Shown in pieces: positions 48,101 through 58,207 of a stretch of 64,000 nucleotides of DNA (positions within the stretch are counted from its first letter, which is position 1; each line of letters begins with the position of its first letter). The notes beneath the pieces are model-generated. The model was given only the letters and a program-made list of their open reading frames with translations, was not told the DNA's origin and searched no databases. The DNA lies in contig CM057162.1 of the NCBI GenBank assembly GCA_029962745.1, positions 22,618,291 through 22,682,290 on the forward strand, given 5' to 3'. The DNA comes from Echinometra lucunter (lineage: Eukaryota > Echinodermata > Echinoidea > Camarodonta > Echinometridae). The translations under genes and the position numbers were made by a program.

Positions 48101-48242
48101 TGTAGCCATCGGGAAGGTGAGAGCTGCAGCTACGGTACAGTGGCGTCTCTTTGGAAACATCATCCTAGCGTGGATTGTGACTGTACCTGCTACGGCTGGT
48201 CTAAGTGCCGCCCTCATGGCTGGCTTGCTTAGAGTCTTATAA
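27157..48242 (+). CDS. SLC20A: Sodium-dependent phosphate transporter (SLC20/PiT family), complete copy B
   Basis: Coding exons: 27157-27511 (ATG 27169), 28432-28572, 32317-32402, 36519-36615, 40873-40992, 43063-43128, 44651-44755, 45703-45943, 47155-47340 and 48005-48242 (stop TAA). All introns are GT-AG and phases agree; total 1623 nt, 540 residues. The duplicated PiT signature is present in both halves: GANDVANS (43-50) and GGNDVSNA (about 395-402), with the paired motifs FETAG (Glu73) / SIELG (Glu467) and SGTH (131) / STTH (485). Family knowledge: these residues form the Na+/phosphate site. The acidic-basic cytosolic loop (about 255-375) is roughly half the mammalian length, which explains 540 versus about 650-680 residues. 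The last segment ends AGLLRVL. PiT-1 and PiT-2 cannot be separated from sequence alone; invertebrates usually have one pre-duplication SLC20. Confidence 0.96.
28630..28820. repeat. GA-rich microsatellite, copy B
   Basis: Longer counterpart of 7926-8070. It contains an extra internal duplication of a GAGAGTGTGGGAGAGAGGGGAGG-type segment (seen twice at about 28685-28760) and a longer G run. Confidence 0.9.
30315..31324. mobile_element. Nested element with GGGGCC..GTTTC ends
   Basis: Begins GGGGCCTGTTTC and ends GAAACGGGCCCC, and contains several internal GTTTCACGAAG / CTTCGTGAAAC words in both orientations. It lies inside the larger insertion. No clear target duplication was found, so superfamily is not assigned. 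Confidence 0.5.
31750..31890 (+). other. 46-codon ORF inside the copy B insertion
   Basis: ATG at 31750 to TAG at 31888-31890. The product begins [13 protein letters not shown] and ends in a Lys/Ala-rich segment. It could be a captured exon or a small transposon protein, or chance. No family recognised. Confidence 0.25.
32781..33015. mobile_element. Decayed pearl/Helentron-like fragment, copy B
   Basis: Allelic counterpart of 9688-9920, with the same word order and small substitutions. Confidence 0.55.
33735..34142. mobile_element. piggyBac-like MITE, copy B first
   Basis: Allelic counterpart of 10639-11046, flanked by TTAT and TTAA. Confidence 0.75.
34919..35156 (+). mobile_element. tRNA-derived SINE, copy B
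   Basis: Allelic counterpart of 11841-12083 with intact A and B boxes. Its TTA tail has been hit by the piggyBac-like MITE at 35157. Confidence 0.8.
35157..35564. mobile_element. piggyBac-like MITE inserted only in copy B
   Basis: 408 bp with ends CCCATTCGTGACAG / CTGTCATGAATGGG and perfect TTAA duplications (35153-35156, 35565-35568). The empty site in copy A reads ATTATTAAGCAG near 12078-12089, with a single TTAA. The insertion is in the TTA-rich tail of the SINE, so it is younger than the SINE and polymorphic between the copies. Confidence 0.9.
35735..36086. mobile_element. piggyBac-like MITE, shorter diverged member, copy B
   Basis: Counterpart of 12250-12600, flanked by TTAA on both sides. 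Confidence 0.75.
36163..36473. mobile_element. Harbinger-like hairpin MITE, copy B
   Basis: Counterpart of 12677-12987, same length and TAA duplications, 45 bp before exon 36519. Confidence 0.7.
37003..37424 (+). pseudogene. Zinc-finger transposase fragment, frameshifted, copy B
   Basis: Counterpart of 13517-13938, with the same frameshift before CCTGTTGACTTATTTC. Several amino-acid differences from copy A (for example Ser/Leu and Val/Ala in the linker, Asn/Asp after the finger) show that the frame is no longer constrained, while the zinc ligands persist. Confidence 0.65.
37494..37960. mobile_element. TTAA-flanked MITE (Kolobok-like), only in copy B
   Basis: 467 bp with ends AGGCATTGGCTAAC / GTTAACCAATGCCT and TTAA at 37490-37493 and 37961-37964. 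Copy A has an empty site reading ATTTGATATT near 14006 (TTGA for TTAA). It is nested inside the zinc-finger transposon. Confidence 0.8.
38215..40436 (-). mobile_element. LINE 3' fragment, longer in copy B and split by a hAT element
   Basis: Minus-strand translation upstream of the tail (about 38640 down to 38500) gives a [16 protein letters not shown] stretch followed by a Lys-rich end, the usual C-terminus of LINE reverse-transcriptase ORFs (F..GP.xWN..). A hAT element (38659-40312) splits it; the part beyond 40321 is weakly supported. About 1.9 kb from 38539 to 40460 is absent from copy A. Confidence 0.55.
38659..40312. mobile_element. Non-autonomous hAT element, 1.65 kb, only in copy B
   Basis: Ends CAGGGTTGGCGATTT and AAATCCGCCAACCCTG. 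A perfect 8-bp duplication CTAAACCC lies at 38651-38658 and 40313-40320. Subterminal regions are built of AAATC/GATTT words (GATTTAAATC repeated). No transposase ORF. It interrupts the LINE fragment. Confidence 0.9.
41463..42171. repeat. Inverted array of GTCTAAT/ATTAGAC words, copy B, with CACTA insertion
   Basis: Counterpart of 15560-15994; the difference in length is the 269-bp element at 41734-42002 plus its 3-bp duplication. Confidence 0.7.
41734..42002. mobile_element. CACTA-type hairpin MITE, only in copy B
   Basis: 269 bp starting CACTATGAACATG and ending CATGTTCATAGTG. Arms of about 97-112 bp are roughly 90 percent identical, with a short loop. Flanked by AGA on both sides (41731-41733, 42003-42005). 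The copy A empty site reads AATTAGACCATG near 15821-15832. CACTA ends with a 3-bp duplication fit the CMC/EnSpm superfamily. Confidence 0.88.
42527..42714. mobile_element. Mariner/pogo-like MITE, copy B
   Basis: Counterpart of 16349-16542, with a decayed left end and a right end of CAGGTTTCACTGTA. Confidence 0.5.
43532..43623 (+). other. Possible alternative terminal exon, copy B
   Basis: Identical to 17358-17449, in the same phase relative to exon 43063-43128. Confidence 0.3.
44225..44650 (+). repeat. Tandem array of exon-8 acceptor units, copy B
   Basis: Five decoy units precede the real exon. AG dinucleotides end at 44266, 44342, 44414, 44493 and 44570, and the true acceptor at 44650; periods are 76, 72, 79, 77 and 80 bp. 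Two unit types exist: one with TGCCTCTGTCTGATGAAGG after the AG, as in the exon, and one with TACAAATGTCTGATGAAGG. Reading through a decoy in the exon-7 phase gives either a stop a few codons later or, for the first type, a stop at the next unit's TAG. Confidence 0.88.
44771..45081. mobile_element. TTCGTTATTCCGAAGG palindromic MITE next to exon 8
   Basis: 311 bp. The left end reads GGTTACAGTTCGTTATTCCG; the right end, reverse-complemented, is GGGTGATGTTCGTTATTCCG. Flanked by TTATTCTC on both sides (44763-44770, 45082-45089), 8 or 9 bp depending on how the shared G is assigned. The interior repeats CGTTATTCCGAAGGTT and CATTTTCGGAC words in both orientations. It starts 16 nt after the end of coding exon 8. 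The duplication length fits hAT or Mutator. Confidence 0.8.
45090..45702. other. Intron between coding exons 8 and 9
   Basis: Contains an (ATT)n microsatellite at about 45263-45290. Otherwise nothing recognised up to the acceptor TTCAG|GT at 45702. Confidence 0.5.
45964..46174. mobile_element. 211-bp MITE with 6-bp duplication
   Basis: Left end CAAAGATGCCAAG, right end GTTGGCATCCCTG (imperfect inverted repeat), with perfect TCATAG duplications at 45958-45963 and 46175-46180. It belongs with the elements at 13153 and 29939 by end sequence and duplication length. It starts 20 bp after the donor of coding exon 8-plus-1 (45943). Confidence 0.85.
46181..47154. other. Remainder of intron 9, nothing recognised
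   Basis: AT-rich unique sequence ending in a T-rich tract and TTTCCAG at 47154. No repeat boundary or ORF of note. Confidence 0.5.
47417..47586. repeat. 55-bp tandem repeat with a hairpin in each unit
   Basis: Three near-perfect units (GGATAAAAAAGCC at 47418, 47473 and 47528, then a variant at 47583). Each contains TTGTTGTATT-GGGT-AATACAACAA, a perfect 10-bp stem with a 4-nt loop. It begins 77 bp after the donor of coding exon 9 (47340). Confidence 0.9.
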
Positions 48243-48489
48243 TGATACGTTAAACCTCTGGAACCAGTCTACCTTTAAAGCTCTAGATCCTAGACTCTAG
48301 AGACTGTCCCTACGAATGCTGACCTTAGTACTGCCCTCACAGTGGGATTGCTCAAAGAGTCCTGCAGTAATATGCCAAACCTCTAAATACACATAGGAAC
48401 ACGACGACACATCCAAACCTACTTTAGATTTAGCGACTCTAGATTTTCTAGAGATGTAGGCTGTAGCGCATGCGGTTGATAGTCTTCCA

Positions 48490-48735
48490 TATAGACTAAA
48501 GAGATAATATTCAGGAAAAGAGCGTGGGCTATATAGTACATGAGGTCTATGGTCGTATGTAATTATAGACTAAAGAGGTAAATGCTTAGGAACGGATCAT
48601 AGGCTAGTACATGTGGTCTGTGGTCCTACATAATTATAGCCTAAAGCGGTATATAGCCAGGAATGGGGCGTGGGCTATCGTACATGTGGTCTGTAGCCTT
48701 ACATATAGACTTGAGAGATCCAGGAACAGAGCTTC
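48490..48735. repeat. Decayed 72-bp tandem repeat after the SLC20 stop
   Basis: Four units beginning ATAGACTAAAGAG or variants at about 48490, 48564, 48636 and 48706. Each includes a CAGGAA-like, GTGGGCTAT-like and GTACATGTGGTCTxTGG-like part. They are clearly diverged from one another. Confidence 0.75.
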
Positions 48736-48989
48736 ATTGAAGAGAGACGATTGCATCTTGTTCAGTGTAATGTTCATTACACACCGCGGAGAGACCGAGA
48801 GAAGACATTGGATGGCTGAAGAGGGCATGGAGCTACTTAAAAACCCCCTTAACTGCTCACACTACAGTTCATAATCCTTCATTGTTTTACCAAGTATAAG
48901 TCTTAGATTGTGTATTTCATCATGATATTGGGCATAAAATATATCTTCCAGTGAAATGAACTATACAAGCAGGGTACCTGTGTCTATAT

Positions 48990-49040
48990 CAGGAAGAGAG
49001 AGAGAGAGGAGAGGAGAGGAGAGGAGAGGAGAGAGAGAGA
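48990..49040. repeat. GA/GGAGA microsatellite
   Basis: Run of GAGAGA and repeated AGGAG units about 750 bp after the SLC20 stop. Confidence 0.85.
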
Positions 49041-50065
49041 TCATTATTTTGGGAGATTTTAAGTCAATTCTAATAGATTTTTGAGGCTGGAGAAAAAAGA
49101 AAAGAAAAAATCAATATTCTATTTGTACGACGTGGTTGTTGCAATCTTCACGATAACTGCCGGAAATTTTACTTGAGCCACTTTTTGTTTAACTCGGTAA
49201 GAATAGAAGAAAATAGACTTCACAAAAATGACCTTCCTTGTCTGAAAATAGAACCTGCTTGCCTCCTGTCAGTACCCACTAGCAGATTGCTGCTTTGTGT
49301 TAAAGCCAACCGCACACTATACGATCGGTCTGCGATCCGACTTCCGAGAAAAATTGTTATTGCACTTGATATGAATATTCAAATGTGTAAGTTCTTAAAG
49401 ATCAAAATTTGGAACAGCTAAATGAATACTAAAATCTAAATTCTGGGCTATTTTGAGCCTCCTTGATGAAGAAAAAGTGAAATAAGTAGCAAATCTTAGT
49501 AACGCAATAGTAGTCTTGCGACTGTCTACGATTTTTTAATTTGATTTTGCCTTTACACAGAGTAAAAGGCTTACAGTAAACCAAAATTTCGATTTTAGTG
49601 TTCTTATCTTTATTCCAAACCTCAGTAACACTAATTTCACTTTGTGAAGAGTCCACATCTAATGCAAAATTTGATATCTTCAAAATCGGGTCTCGGTCCG
49701 GTCGTATAAGAATAGGTTGGGTTGAATGAGCTGAGTTGAGTTCTTCGGATAATGTGACAGGTTACATTGTGCTTCACAAAACTCTCATCTTCAAAATCTG
49801 CAACATGTATTACGTTCTTGACAGTGGAGGTGTTGATGACGGGGACAGTGTTATGGGGGGGGGGGGACATATATCTTTGGGAATTTAGCACCCTCAATTT
49901 TAGACATCCGTGGAAAAGGATTATTGTGAAATGTATGAGATCAATTTTGATAACAAAAAATAAACCAAGGATACTACCTCCCCGTGCCATTCTTCTGTAT
50001 AAAATATTTGGCTATCTTCTTTGTGCTTTCTGAGTACTGACGTAGATAGTGATTTTCATGTCAAT

Positions 50066-50311
50066 ATGCTGCTTTTGAAAGGATTGAACTTATAGACTTT
50101 ATTTTTCTATGTAGTTGCATGCAGTTTTGTTTTAGTGCAGTTCCATTCTACGTTGGTCAGTTGATAGCATGATGATGGTATGCTGCTTTGATGATGGTAT
50201 GCTGCTTTTGAAAGGATTGAACTTATAGACTTTATTTTTCTATGTGGTTGCATGCAGTTTTGTTTTAGTGCAGTTCTATTCTACGTTGGTCAGTTGATAG
50301 CATGATGATGG
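50066..50311. repeat. 133-bp tandem duplication
   Basis: ATGCTGCTTTTGAAAGGATT starts at 50066 and again at 50199. The following text through GTTGATAGCATGATGATGG is repeated with only a few changes, so it is a recent duplication. Confidence 0.9.
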
Positions 50312-51828
50312 TATATTGACTTACATATTGTCTTGTAAATGCTCAAATTTTTTTGAAGAGGTGATGTATTTCGATGTTTTGCAGTGATGAGAGGTTTTTA
50401 AAATAGTATATTTTGGCGTCATCTTTGATTACATCTAATATATTAACTGCCTTGCCTTTGCACAATGTGCCACAACAATGTATGTGCTGTATTTTGTGTT
50501 AAGCTCCGCACACTAAACCGTCAACTACCTTGTGATTTATGTGATGAATTATACAAATGTGCTGCATTTTTTTTTCCTTATTGGAGAAATCAAAATACGA
50601 TTCATATCTTTTTTGTTTTTGGTCCATATTGCTTATCGATTTATATACACTGTATAGACACAAGTATGTTTTTCTGTTACATGTTATTAATGGGATCTCA
50701 CTATAATTTTGACCTTTGACCTGCCCATTGCCATATACCTGCTATTTGCACATTATGTAACTCTTATATACCCAGCATGGCACAATGAGAATTAACTCAT
50801 TTTACATTTATGTTGTGGGTTTATGTTAAAAGATTTGATTTATTGTAATATTTGGTTAATGAGAGGCAATTTTTCGTACATTCCTTAAGCTTTGTTCACC
50901 CGTGATGCCCTTTACACCTTCAAGAATCTCCAGCACCAGAATAAATTTTTGAAGAGTAAAGGAATAGCAAGTTACGTGTCTATGTTTTTGTCGTCGTGCG
51001 AAAGAACGTGTCCGGAACGCAAAATGGAAAATTATTTAAAATTAAATATTTCATACAATGATTGATAAATTCACAGATAGCATGTAGACCTTCTTAATTG
51101 ATATACTATTTTCTTTTGATATGACTTTTGCCAAAATTCTTTTGCAATATGCCAAAATAGACATTTTAATTTTTGCATTGTTGTGTTTTGTGTTCTGGGA
51201 GCGTTCTTTCGCACAAAGACATAAAAGATAAAACGCCTTAGCATAAAGCACAAGGGAATGAGTGCAACAAAATCCCTAGCAGCTATCAATTACCTGTATT
51301 CTGTAGTCTTCTTAAACGCAAAGTCTGGGACGAGATGAAGTTCATTTCAGTAAAAAGGTTAAAATTTCTTAATAAAACAGTGAAAACTGGATGAAAAATA
51401 AGGAAGTTCTGAATTTCTGAAGTTCAGCTATTTTTCGCGAAACATTTCATCTCTTCCCGGACTTGTCCTTTGAAGCTGTTTAGGGCATTATGCATGAGCG
51501 TGGCTGATCGAGGGTTAGCCCTCCATTGTATATATTGCATTTATGTACAAATTTGAAACAGAATCCTTTTAAAGAAAAATTACTAGTCCATGAAATATTC
51601 CTATGAAATGTGTAACGTCAAATTGAAATTGATTAAGTACTATGCCTTAAATACCTTGTGTTTACTGGTATTATTGTCTGTGAGAAGCCATAAGCTAAAA
51701 TCAACCTTAAAAGGACAGTACTGACTGATTTCTGTTTGTTGGCAATCAATTTATTTCATTGTGAATGTCGTAATAGACTAATGCCAGTTGTGTGATACAT
51801 GATTGCTGACAATTTTTATGTATCTAAC

Positions 51829-52194
51829 CATTGGCGTAAATCCCGGGGGGGATGGGGGGGATATATCCCCCCACTTTTTGGAGAGGGGGGGGGGGGGATG
51901 GCGTGTACAAATATCCCCCCCCCCCCCACTTTTTAAGAAAGAAAATATATTTTAATTAATCCGTTAGTAAAATCTTTGAATATCTGTCATAAACAACCAT
52001 CATATTTTTAGAATTTCTGTTTGAAAATGCGATTGAAAACCAAAAAATATTAAAATGTGTGTAGGGGGGTCTGTGGGGGTCAGTGAGGGTGTGTGCTTAT
52101 ACTTAAGTGTGAGATCGACGAAAAAAAAAAAAAAAAATCGTCAAAAAAGTCAATCACCCCCCCCCCCACTCCTGACAGTGGATTTACGCCGGTG
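51829..52194. mobile_element. Non-autonomous hAT MITE, 366 bp
   Basis: Ends CATTGGCGTAAATCC / GGATTTACGCCGGTG with perfect TATCTAAC duplications at 51821-51828 and 52195-52202. Poly-G near the left end and poly-C near the right end. No ORF beyond low complexity. Confidence 0.92.
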
Positions 52195-52202
52195 TATCTA
52201 AC

Positions 52203-52565
52203 AAATGTCCAATACCCTCAGTCCGACACTCCTTTACCTCTCGCAAAACCAAAGAGTAAGAATAATTCTATACTTTTGATATCAACATATCAAATGTCAA
52301 ATCACCTCACGAAACTTGATAAGCAGTTTTGGCAGTGAGAACAGGACAAATGTATTATGGTGGAATTGCCACCCTACAAAATCTGTGTATTGTACAGTAT
52401 TACAAGTTGTACATGTTGTAAATAAATGATGCCTGAGAAGTATCTATAAATAAGAGTTGTTTTTGAAATACATTTTATTGGTTGAGTGACTGAGTAATGT
52501 TATGTACATTCTTTGGTGAAAGAAAAAGACTCTTAATTTCAAAAGGAAAGAAAACTCCCGTGTAC
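52203..52565. other. Non-coding sequence before the second gap
   Basis: AATAAATGATG at about 52420 and ATAAATAAG at about 52447 could serve as polyadenylation signals. No exon recognised. Confidence 0.4.
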
Positions 52566-53065
52566 NNNNNNNNNNNNNNNNNNNNNNNNNNNNNNNNNNN
52601 NNNNNNNNNNNNNNNNNNNNNNNNNNNNNNNNNNNNNNNNNNNNNNNNNNNNNNNNNNNNNNNNNNNNNNNNNNNNNNNNNNNNNNNNNNNNNNNNNNNN
52701 NNNNNNNNNNNNNNNNNNNNNNNNNNNNNNNNNNNNNNNNNNNNNNNNNNNNNNNNNNNNNNNNNNNNNNNNNNNNNNNNNNNNNNNNNNNNNNNNNNNN
52801 NNNNNNNNNNNNNNNNNNNNNNNNNNNNNNNNNNNNNNNNNNNNNNNNNNNNNNNNNNNNNNNNNNNNNNNNNNNNNNNNNNNNNNNNNNNNNNNNNNNN
52901 NNNNNNNNNNNNNNNNNNNNNNNNNNNNNNNNNNNNNNNNNNNNNNNNNNNNNNNNNNNNNNNNNNNNNNNNNNNNNNNNNNNNNNNNNNNNNNNNNNNN
53001 NNNNNNNNNNNNNNNNNNNNNNNNNNNNNNNNNNNNNNNNNNNNNNNNNNNNNNNNNNNNNNNNN
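52566..53065. other. Assembly gap (500 N)
   Basis: Exactly 500 N; true size unknown. Any ORF crossing it is an artefact. Confidence 1.
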
Positions 53066-56000
53066 AACCAGACATTTTGGTACTCCTGTATGGATGCCAA
53101 AACTCTGAGAGTTCATGTCATGTCAACTACTTAAGTAGGGGGGGAATGCGAGAAGGTAGAAGCTTGTGAATTCTGTGGAAGCAATGAACTTTGTTGTGTA
53201 CACAATACTTTTCCATTAAGGTTTTTTGACCAATTCATCATGGGGCATCTCTTGAAGGTGTAGTCCATGTTCAAACACTTATCAAAATGCCATTGAAATT
53301 TCCAAGAAAAATCCTTCTCCAACAAGCTTGTTCTGTAGGATTGAGAGATGTGGTTAGACAACTGGTTGTCAGTGTAAATATAACTGTTAATAACTATTCT
53401 TTTCACAGCTAACACACATTCAGTAATTCCATTCTCGTGTAAGACAGGTGTGGATGTAAACTTTGTAGTAACTTGAATATTCTTTTAAAACTTGCCAGCA
53501 GAAAAACATATCTTTGACATTTCGTAACGAAATTCTATGTCCTACAGTAATTGCTACTGCTATATACATCCAGCTGTGTGTGATAACAAAAGCTAAATTG
53601 TGCTCTTTTTTTTTCTTGCCTTTAAGATCATTCTGCCAAAGAGGCTTTCACTTTCCAGTTGCTTCCAAAGGTCATAGGTCACAGAGGTCATTATGTACAT
53701 AGAAATGGTTTGTTAGACTTACAGATAATTGTGCTACAAGTCAATTACTAGAAATCCATCTGTGGTATTGTACAAAACATATCTGATAGTGTAATGTCTT
53801 ATGATGATATTAAGAAATAACTCTTACATGAAAAGAGTCAAGTTAACAAATATCATAACTTACCACATTTTAAATTCATACGAAAAAACCCCCTACAGTT
53901 GTATTAGTTTATATATCCGAATGGTATTGCTTCAGTAAGTTGCACTTCATTCACAATTTCATGTGATTTAAGTTTAGATAGACCTTATAGAAAGTCCTTG
54001 TGTTTTCCTTGCTTTTCCTTGTCATCCGTTATTCATCTACCGGTATACTTCATATTTAACGTTGAAGAAAACTCAGAAGTACATGTAGTCCACACTAACA
54101 TAAGGATGATATTAGAAAATTAGCTGTGATCTTATGCAAATACCTGTTCTTGCTGACCAGATGTATGCAGGTCTGAATAGGTTGTTGTTTGTTTATTCTT
54201 GTGCTTGTTCCGAAGTTGCATTTTCGAACTACAGAAGATTATATGAAATATGTGTATTACTTCATATGACTTTTCAAGTAGTTATTTTGACGATTGCCTG
54301 CAATATATGCTTTTGTTCATGATAACATAGATTTTTTTTTTCTTTTTTCGTAAACAGTGTTATATTTTATACCTGTACATGTGTTTAACTTTGAGGAATA
54401 AACCCCTCATGAGAAAAAGAATTGCTATATTTTCAAGTACCTTGACTTCAGTTACAGCAAAATTGCGTGCTAATATAGGCTGTTACACCGAACTTGTTCT
54501 CAATACGTTCTTCTGGAAAATGTTGCCGAAACAGGCTTAAACTCTGTGTGAAGGAGTACACATGGCAGTCCAAGTTACATGGACAGGCTTAGAGTTGGAC
54601 TGGGTGGACGTGGAGAATACCTCCATCACATCGAGGGTTTAGTGGAACAAAGAGTACTTGCATTTTTTGGTCAAATGAATGATAAGAGGAACCCATTGGT
54701 AATAATCGTTTATTCAGCAAGCTTTGCTGTAGCTGGGTATCACCCAAAATGGCTATCTGCTTTAAACTGCAGTTTGCCAGTGCAACAAATCTTCATTTCA
54801 GGATTTTGCAAAATCTCGAGAAATGCAGATCGTCTTTATAGCACCGATTCCTCACCATCAAGCTTGCTCTCAAGCGTTCTGGACAATGCTGCTTAAGGCA
54901 CTTTACGAGGCTACTATGTGGCACAAATAGTGTGCACATATTGTTTTGTGTACAAATCTATGGGGTATAGGGAACAGACAAAATGTTGATGATGCATTTT
55001 TTTTGCTACCTGGCTACTAAAAAAAGTGCAACAATCAATTCCTTAAAAGCTAGCATAAAGTTGTTGCCATGAGATTGTTTGTGCAAGTTCTGACAAAGTT
55101 CTCTTTTCTTTGAGAGTGACATGTTAATGCATTAACATGAGTGGTGACACAAAGTCCCCTCATATGTGAAGACAAAAATGTGTGCACACGATGTGCCACA
55201 AAGTCGCCTCATATATGAAAGCACCTTAAACGTGCTCAAACTGTGCATGAATGGAGTACACGCTTAAATGCAAAGCAACTGTTTACGATCTGTGTCAGAC
55301 TGGACTGGACTGGAAGAGTGCTGTGGACTTGCGTCTGTATCAAAATTCTACCTCATCATAAAATCAGTTGAACGTGAGACAGTTCTAGTTAAGGACAAAT
55401 TTAAATGGACTAGGGATGGGCAATGAGCTATATTTATCCAGTCTAAATTTTAATAGTAACTGACTGTGGGGAATGGACAGCTGATGGGATGGACAGTTGA
55501 AAGATCACTTAAGAACGATAAGGGATTGCAATTTAAGGCACTACAATACAAAATTCTACCCTGACTACAAACTCGTTTTATGATTTTCAAGACAATATGA
55601 ACTTTACAAATGTAGTGAGAACTGCTGTGTCTGACAGATCTTTAACTTAAATCAATTGAATCGTGAAAGGGAATGAAACTAGAGTCGAATATGTTTTAAT
55701 GGATGAGTCAGTAAGGAGCTATAGATTGGCGATGCGAGTCTGTGGCATGGAATCTTGAATAAGTCATACGAAATGTAATAAATATTTTCTTTGTTCAAAG
55801 GAAAAAACAGACTGCTATCTGCAATGTATTAGAATTAGATGAATAGATTTCAGTTAAATACATGTACAAAGGAAGTGGGAAATGCCTTGTATATAAGAAA
55901 TCCTACATTATGATCACAAGTAAGTGAAATGACCTCCATAATCCATACATTTGCATTTATTAATGTTAGAAATAATACCCTTTCCCATCAATCGTGTGAT

Positions 56001-56940
56001 TTTAATAAAAATGTCACCGATTTTTATTTAATTTTTTGCATTCTTACAATTAAATAGATCCCTTTTCTAGGTTATTAAATTTTTGATTTTTTCTTTCCTG
56101 GCAAGCCAGTACAAAATTCTTCTTTTATGTACTGTTGTCAATGAATGACCTACAATCCCGGAATCAGTTCTCCTACATTACTTCTTGCTCATCTGCAATT
56201 TGTCAGGATCCTCGTAGAAAGGGTTTACAGTTCACCATGTGGTAAGTCCTAAAGGACTATAGGTAAAGTGGATAGAGATGGAGGTGAAATGGAGAGGCGA
56301 GAAGTAGGAAGTTTGAGGGTAGAGTATTCTTTCTTGAGACTGGGTGTAATCCTGAAAAGGACTTAACCAGACGAGGAGGTGAAAGGATTGAGTTGTCGAA
56401 GAGGCGAGAAGACTTGGCTTGAGTCAGCGAGGAGAATTAAGGCTGGCAGAGGAAGGAGAGAAACTCGACGTTCTGGGCAGCCTGACTGTCCGTCTTTAGG
56501 ATCCCCTTAACAAAATAATCCTTGTTCAAAAACCCAATAACAGTTAAAATGCTATTAAACTGGGGTTGCATTCTGAACACCTTTTAACTATTTTGTTATG
56601 ACTTCTGTTGTAAGTCAATGACTTACAACAATGGCAAAACAGTTATGAATCAAAATTCTAAGAACTGTTTTACTGGTAATACTGATAATAATAATAATTA
56701 TAACATTTATTAGATGCTTTATACTGTTGTTTCTAAGTGCATAATTTTCTTTCTACAAATTAATAACCGGAATCTAACAATAATGGGAAAAAATCTATTA
56801 ATCTCTAAATCAAACTTCTTTATACTGCAAAAAAAAAAAAAAGGAAACCAAAATACAAAGATGTGCCACCTCCATATAGACCAACCCACAACTGATATAC
56901 AGAGTGGTAAAGATGATAATGTTCTGGTCCCAGCTCACTA
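53066..56940. other. Intergenic sequence, no recognised gene
   Basis: Unique AT-rich sequence. A short remnant at about 53665-53712 (AGGTCATAGGTCACAGAGGTCATTATG) matches the core of the Helentron-like element at 18131. Short ORFs at 53131-53415 (minus) and 54579-54896 (plus) show no family features. Confidence 0.5.
53660..53712. mobile_element. Core-repeat remnant of the pearl/Helentron-like family
   Basis: Text CAAAGGTCATAGGTCACAGAGGTCATTATGxxCATAGAAATGG closely follows 18790-18832 of the intact element. Only about 50 bp survive. Confidence 0.6.
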
Positions 56941-56944
56941 GTAT

Positions 56945-57034
56945 TTGATTGCTTTTAACTGTGATATAACAAGATTCATGCTATAACAAGATAATTTTGA
57001 TGATCACCAGGACCTTGTTATACTGGGTTTCCAC
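56945..57034. mobile_element. Possible pogo-like MITE remnant
   Basis: TATAACAAG words are repeated, and the right side ends CCTTGTTATACTGGGTTTCCACTG, whose reverse complement starts CAGTGGAAACC. This resembles pogo/Tigger-type ends. The left end is not resolved. Confidence 0.35.
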
Positions 57035-58017
57035 TGTAATCACATTGTAATAAATGCCTTACTTTGCATTTTAATATAATTTCCTTCTTAGATGACATGA
57101 TGATGTGACAGAATTCGTTATGCACACCTTCTCTGTTCTCATCACAGATGTTGCAAAATTCCTCCACTCCCGGAGCAACATTTCTTGTGAACTCATGTTT
57201 AAAGGCATATCAGCAAGGTTTATTTGGTCACTGTATCTGCTGTCATTGCAACCAAAAAAAAAAAAAAAATGCTGAGCAAGAAAGATTGCCACATATATAA
57301 CATGCAAACTTAAAAACACTTTGCACCCTATTTAGTCTCAAGAGCATAGAGTGTCTGTGGAAAGGGCTCAAACACGATAAAAGAAGTTCAAAAGTTATAC
57401 ACATGTAACAGAGTTTAAAACAGCATTCAGAATACCAATTTGCTAGAGTAGACTTAAAACCGAGTTAAAATAGCCTCAGAATACCACCCAGGTACACTGT
57501 ATATTGCCTCCCAGTAATTCTTTCATTTGTACTGAAGTAACGAAATATGAAATCTGCATACAATATTCTATGTTGAAGATGTATACCCGAAGTACAGTGT
57601 AAATAAGGGGCACAATACAAGTTCAATTCACTAGTTATTGAATTTCACTTTAATAATCCTGTTGTGCTTTCAAAAAATGCAGTGTTTCATGCCTAAAAGC
57701 ACCTCACAAAGACTGCATCATTATTCAGTGGCTACACTGTCAAGTATCTACTGCCATTTGTATGCTGCTATGATGTCAAAAAAAAAGGAAAGGAAAGAAA
57801 GAAATGCACACAATAATAAAAGAAACAGAATATTAATAATATAAATAATACCAAATACCAATATCAATAATCAGCACACAACCATACGGTGAATCCAAAC
57901 ACTGGGTTTGTTTCGTCACAGGGCAGGAGAGTGTTAAGGAGAAAAAAAGTATGTGTTAAAGGGAATTGAAAACAATAGGCCAAGAACAAAATAATTTGCC
58001 CTAAGGTTACAATTAAT
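57035..58017. other. Intergenic sequence, no recognised gene
   Basis: Poly-A near 57255-57270; a minus-strand ORF at 57071-57319 with no recognised domain. Otherwise nothing. Confidence 0.4.
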
Positions 58018-58091
58018 TATAATAATAATAAACATAATAATCATAACCATAATAATAATAATAATAAACAATAATAATAATAATCATAACC

Positions 58092-58132
<41 letters not shown>

Positions 58133-58137
58133 TAATG

Positions 58138-58169
<32 letters not shown>

Positions 58170-58174
58170 TAATG

Positions 58175-58207
<33 letters not shown>

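Larger units (their letters stand above)
48243..51820. other. 3' flank and probable 3' UTR of SLC20
   Basis: Starts at the SLC20 stop codon. Mostly unique sequence without a further exon. It contains a decayed 72-bp array (48490-48730), a GA microsatellite (about 48996-49040), a G run (49856-49866) and a 133-bp direct duplication (50066-50311). Several AATAAA-like signals occur, so the end of the transcript cannot be fixed. Confidence 0.5.

Noticed and set aside
593..48242. Two functional paralogous phosphate transporter genes
   Set aside because: Only synonymous coding differences, near-identical introns, and truncation at a gap favour alleles; kept as an alternative only.
52444..53116. Several 180-220 residue ORFs on both strands
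   Set aside because: All run through the 500-N gap at 52566-53065.
53131..53415. 94-residue minus-strand ORF
   Set aside because: No domain, no splice signals, adjacent to a gap; likely chance.
54579..54896. 105-residue plus-strand ORF
   Set aside because: No recognisable motif or neighbouring exon; likely chance.
57071..57319. Possible exon on the minus strand (a second frame shows a CNIC-like cysteine pair)
   Set aside because: Only about 50-60 open codons in two competing frames and no family match; not enough to call.
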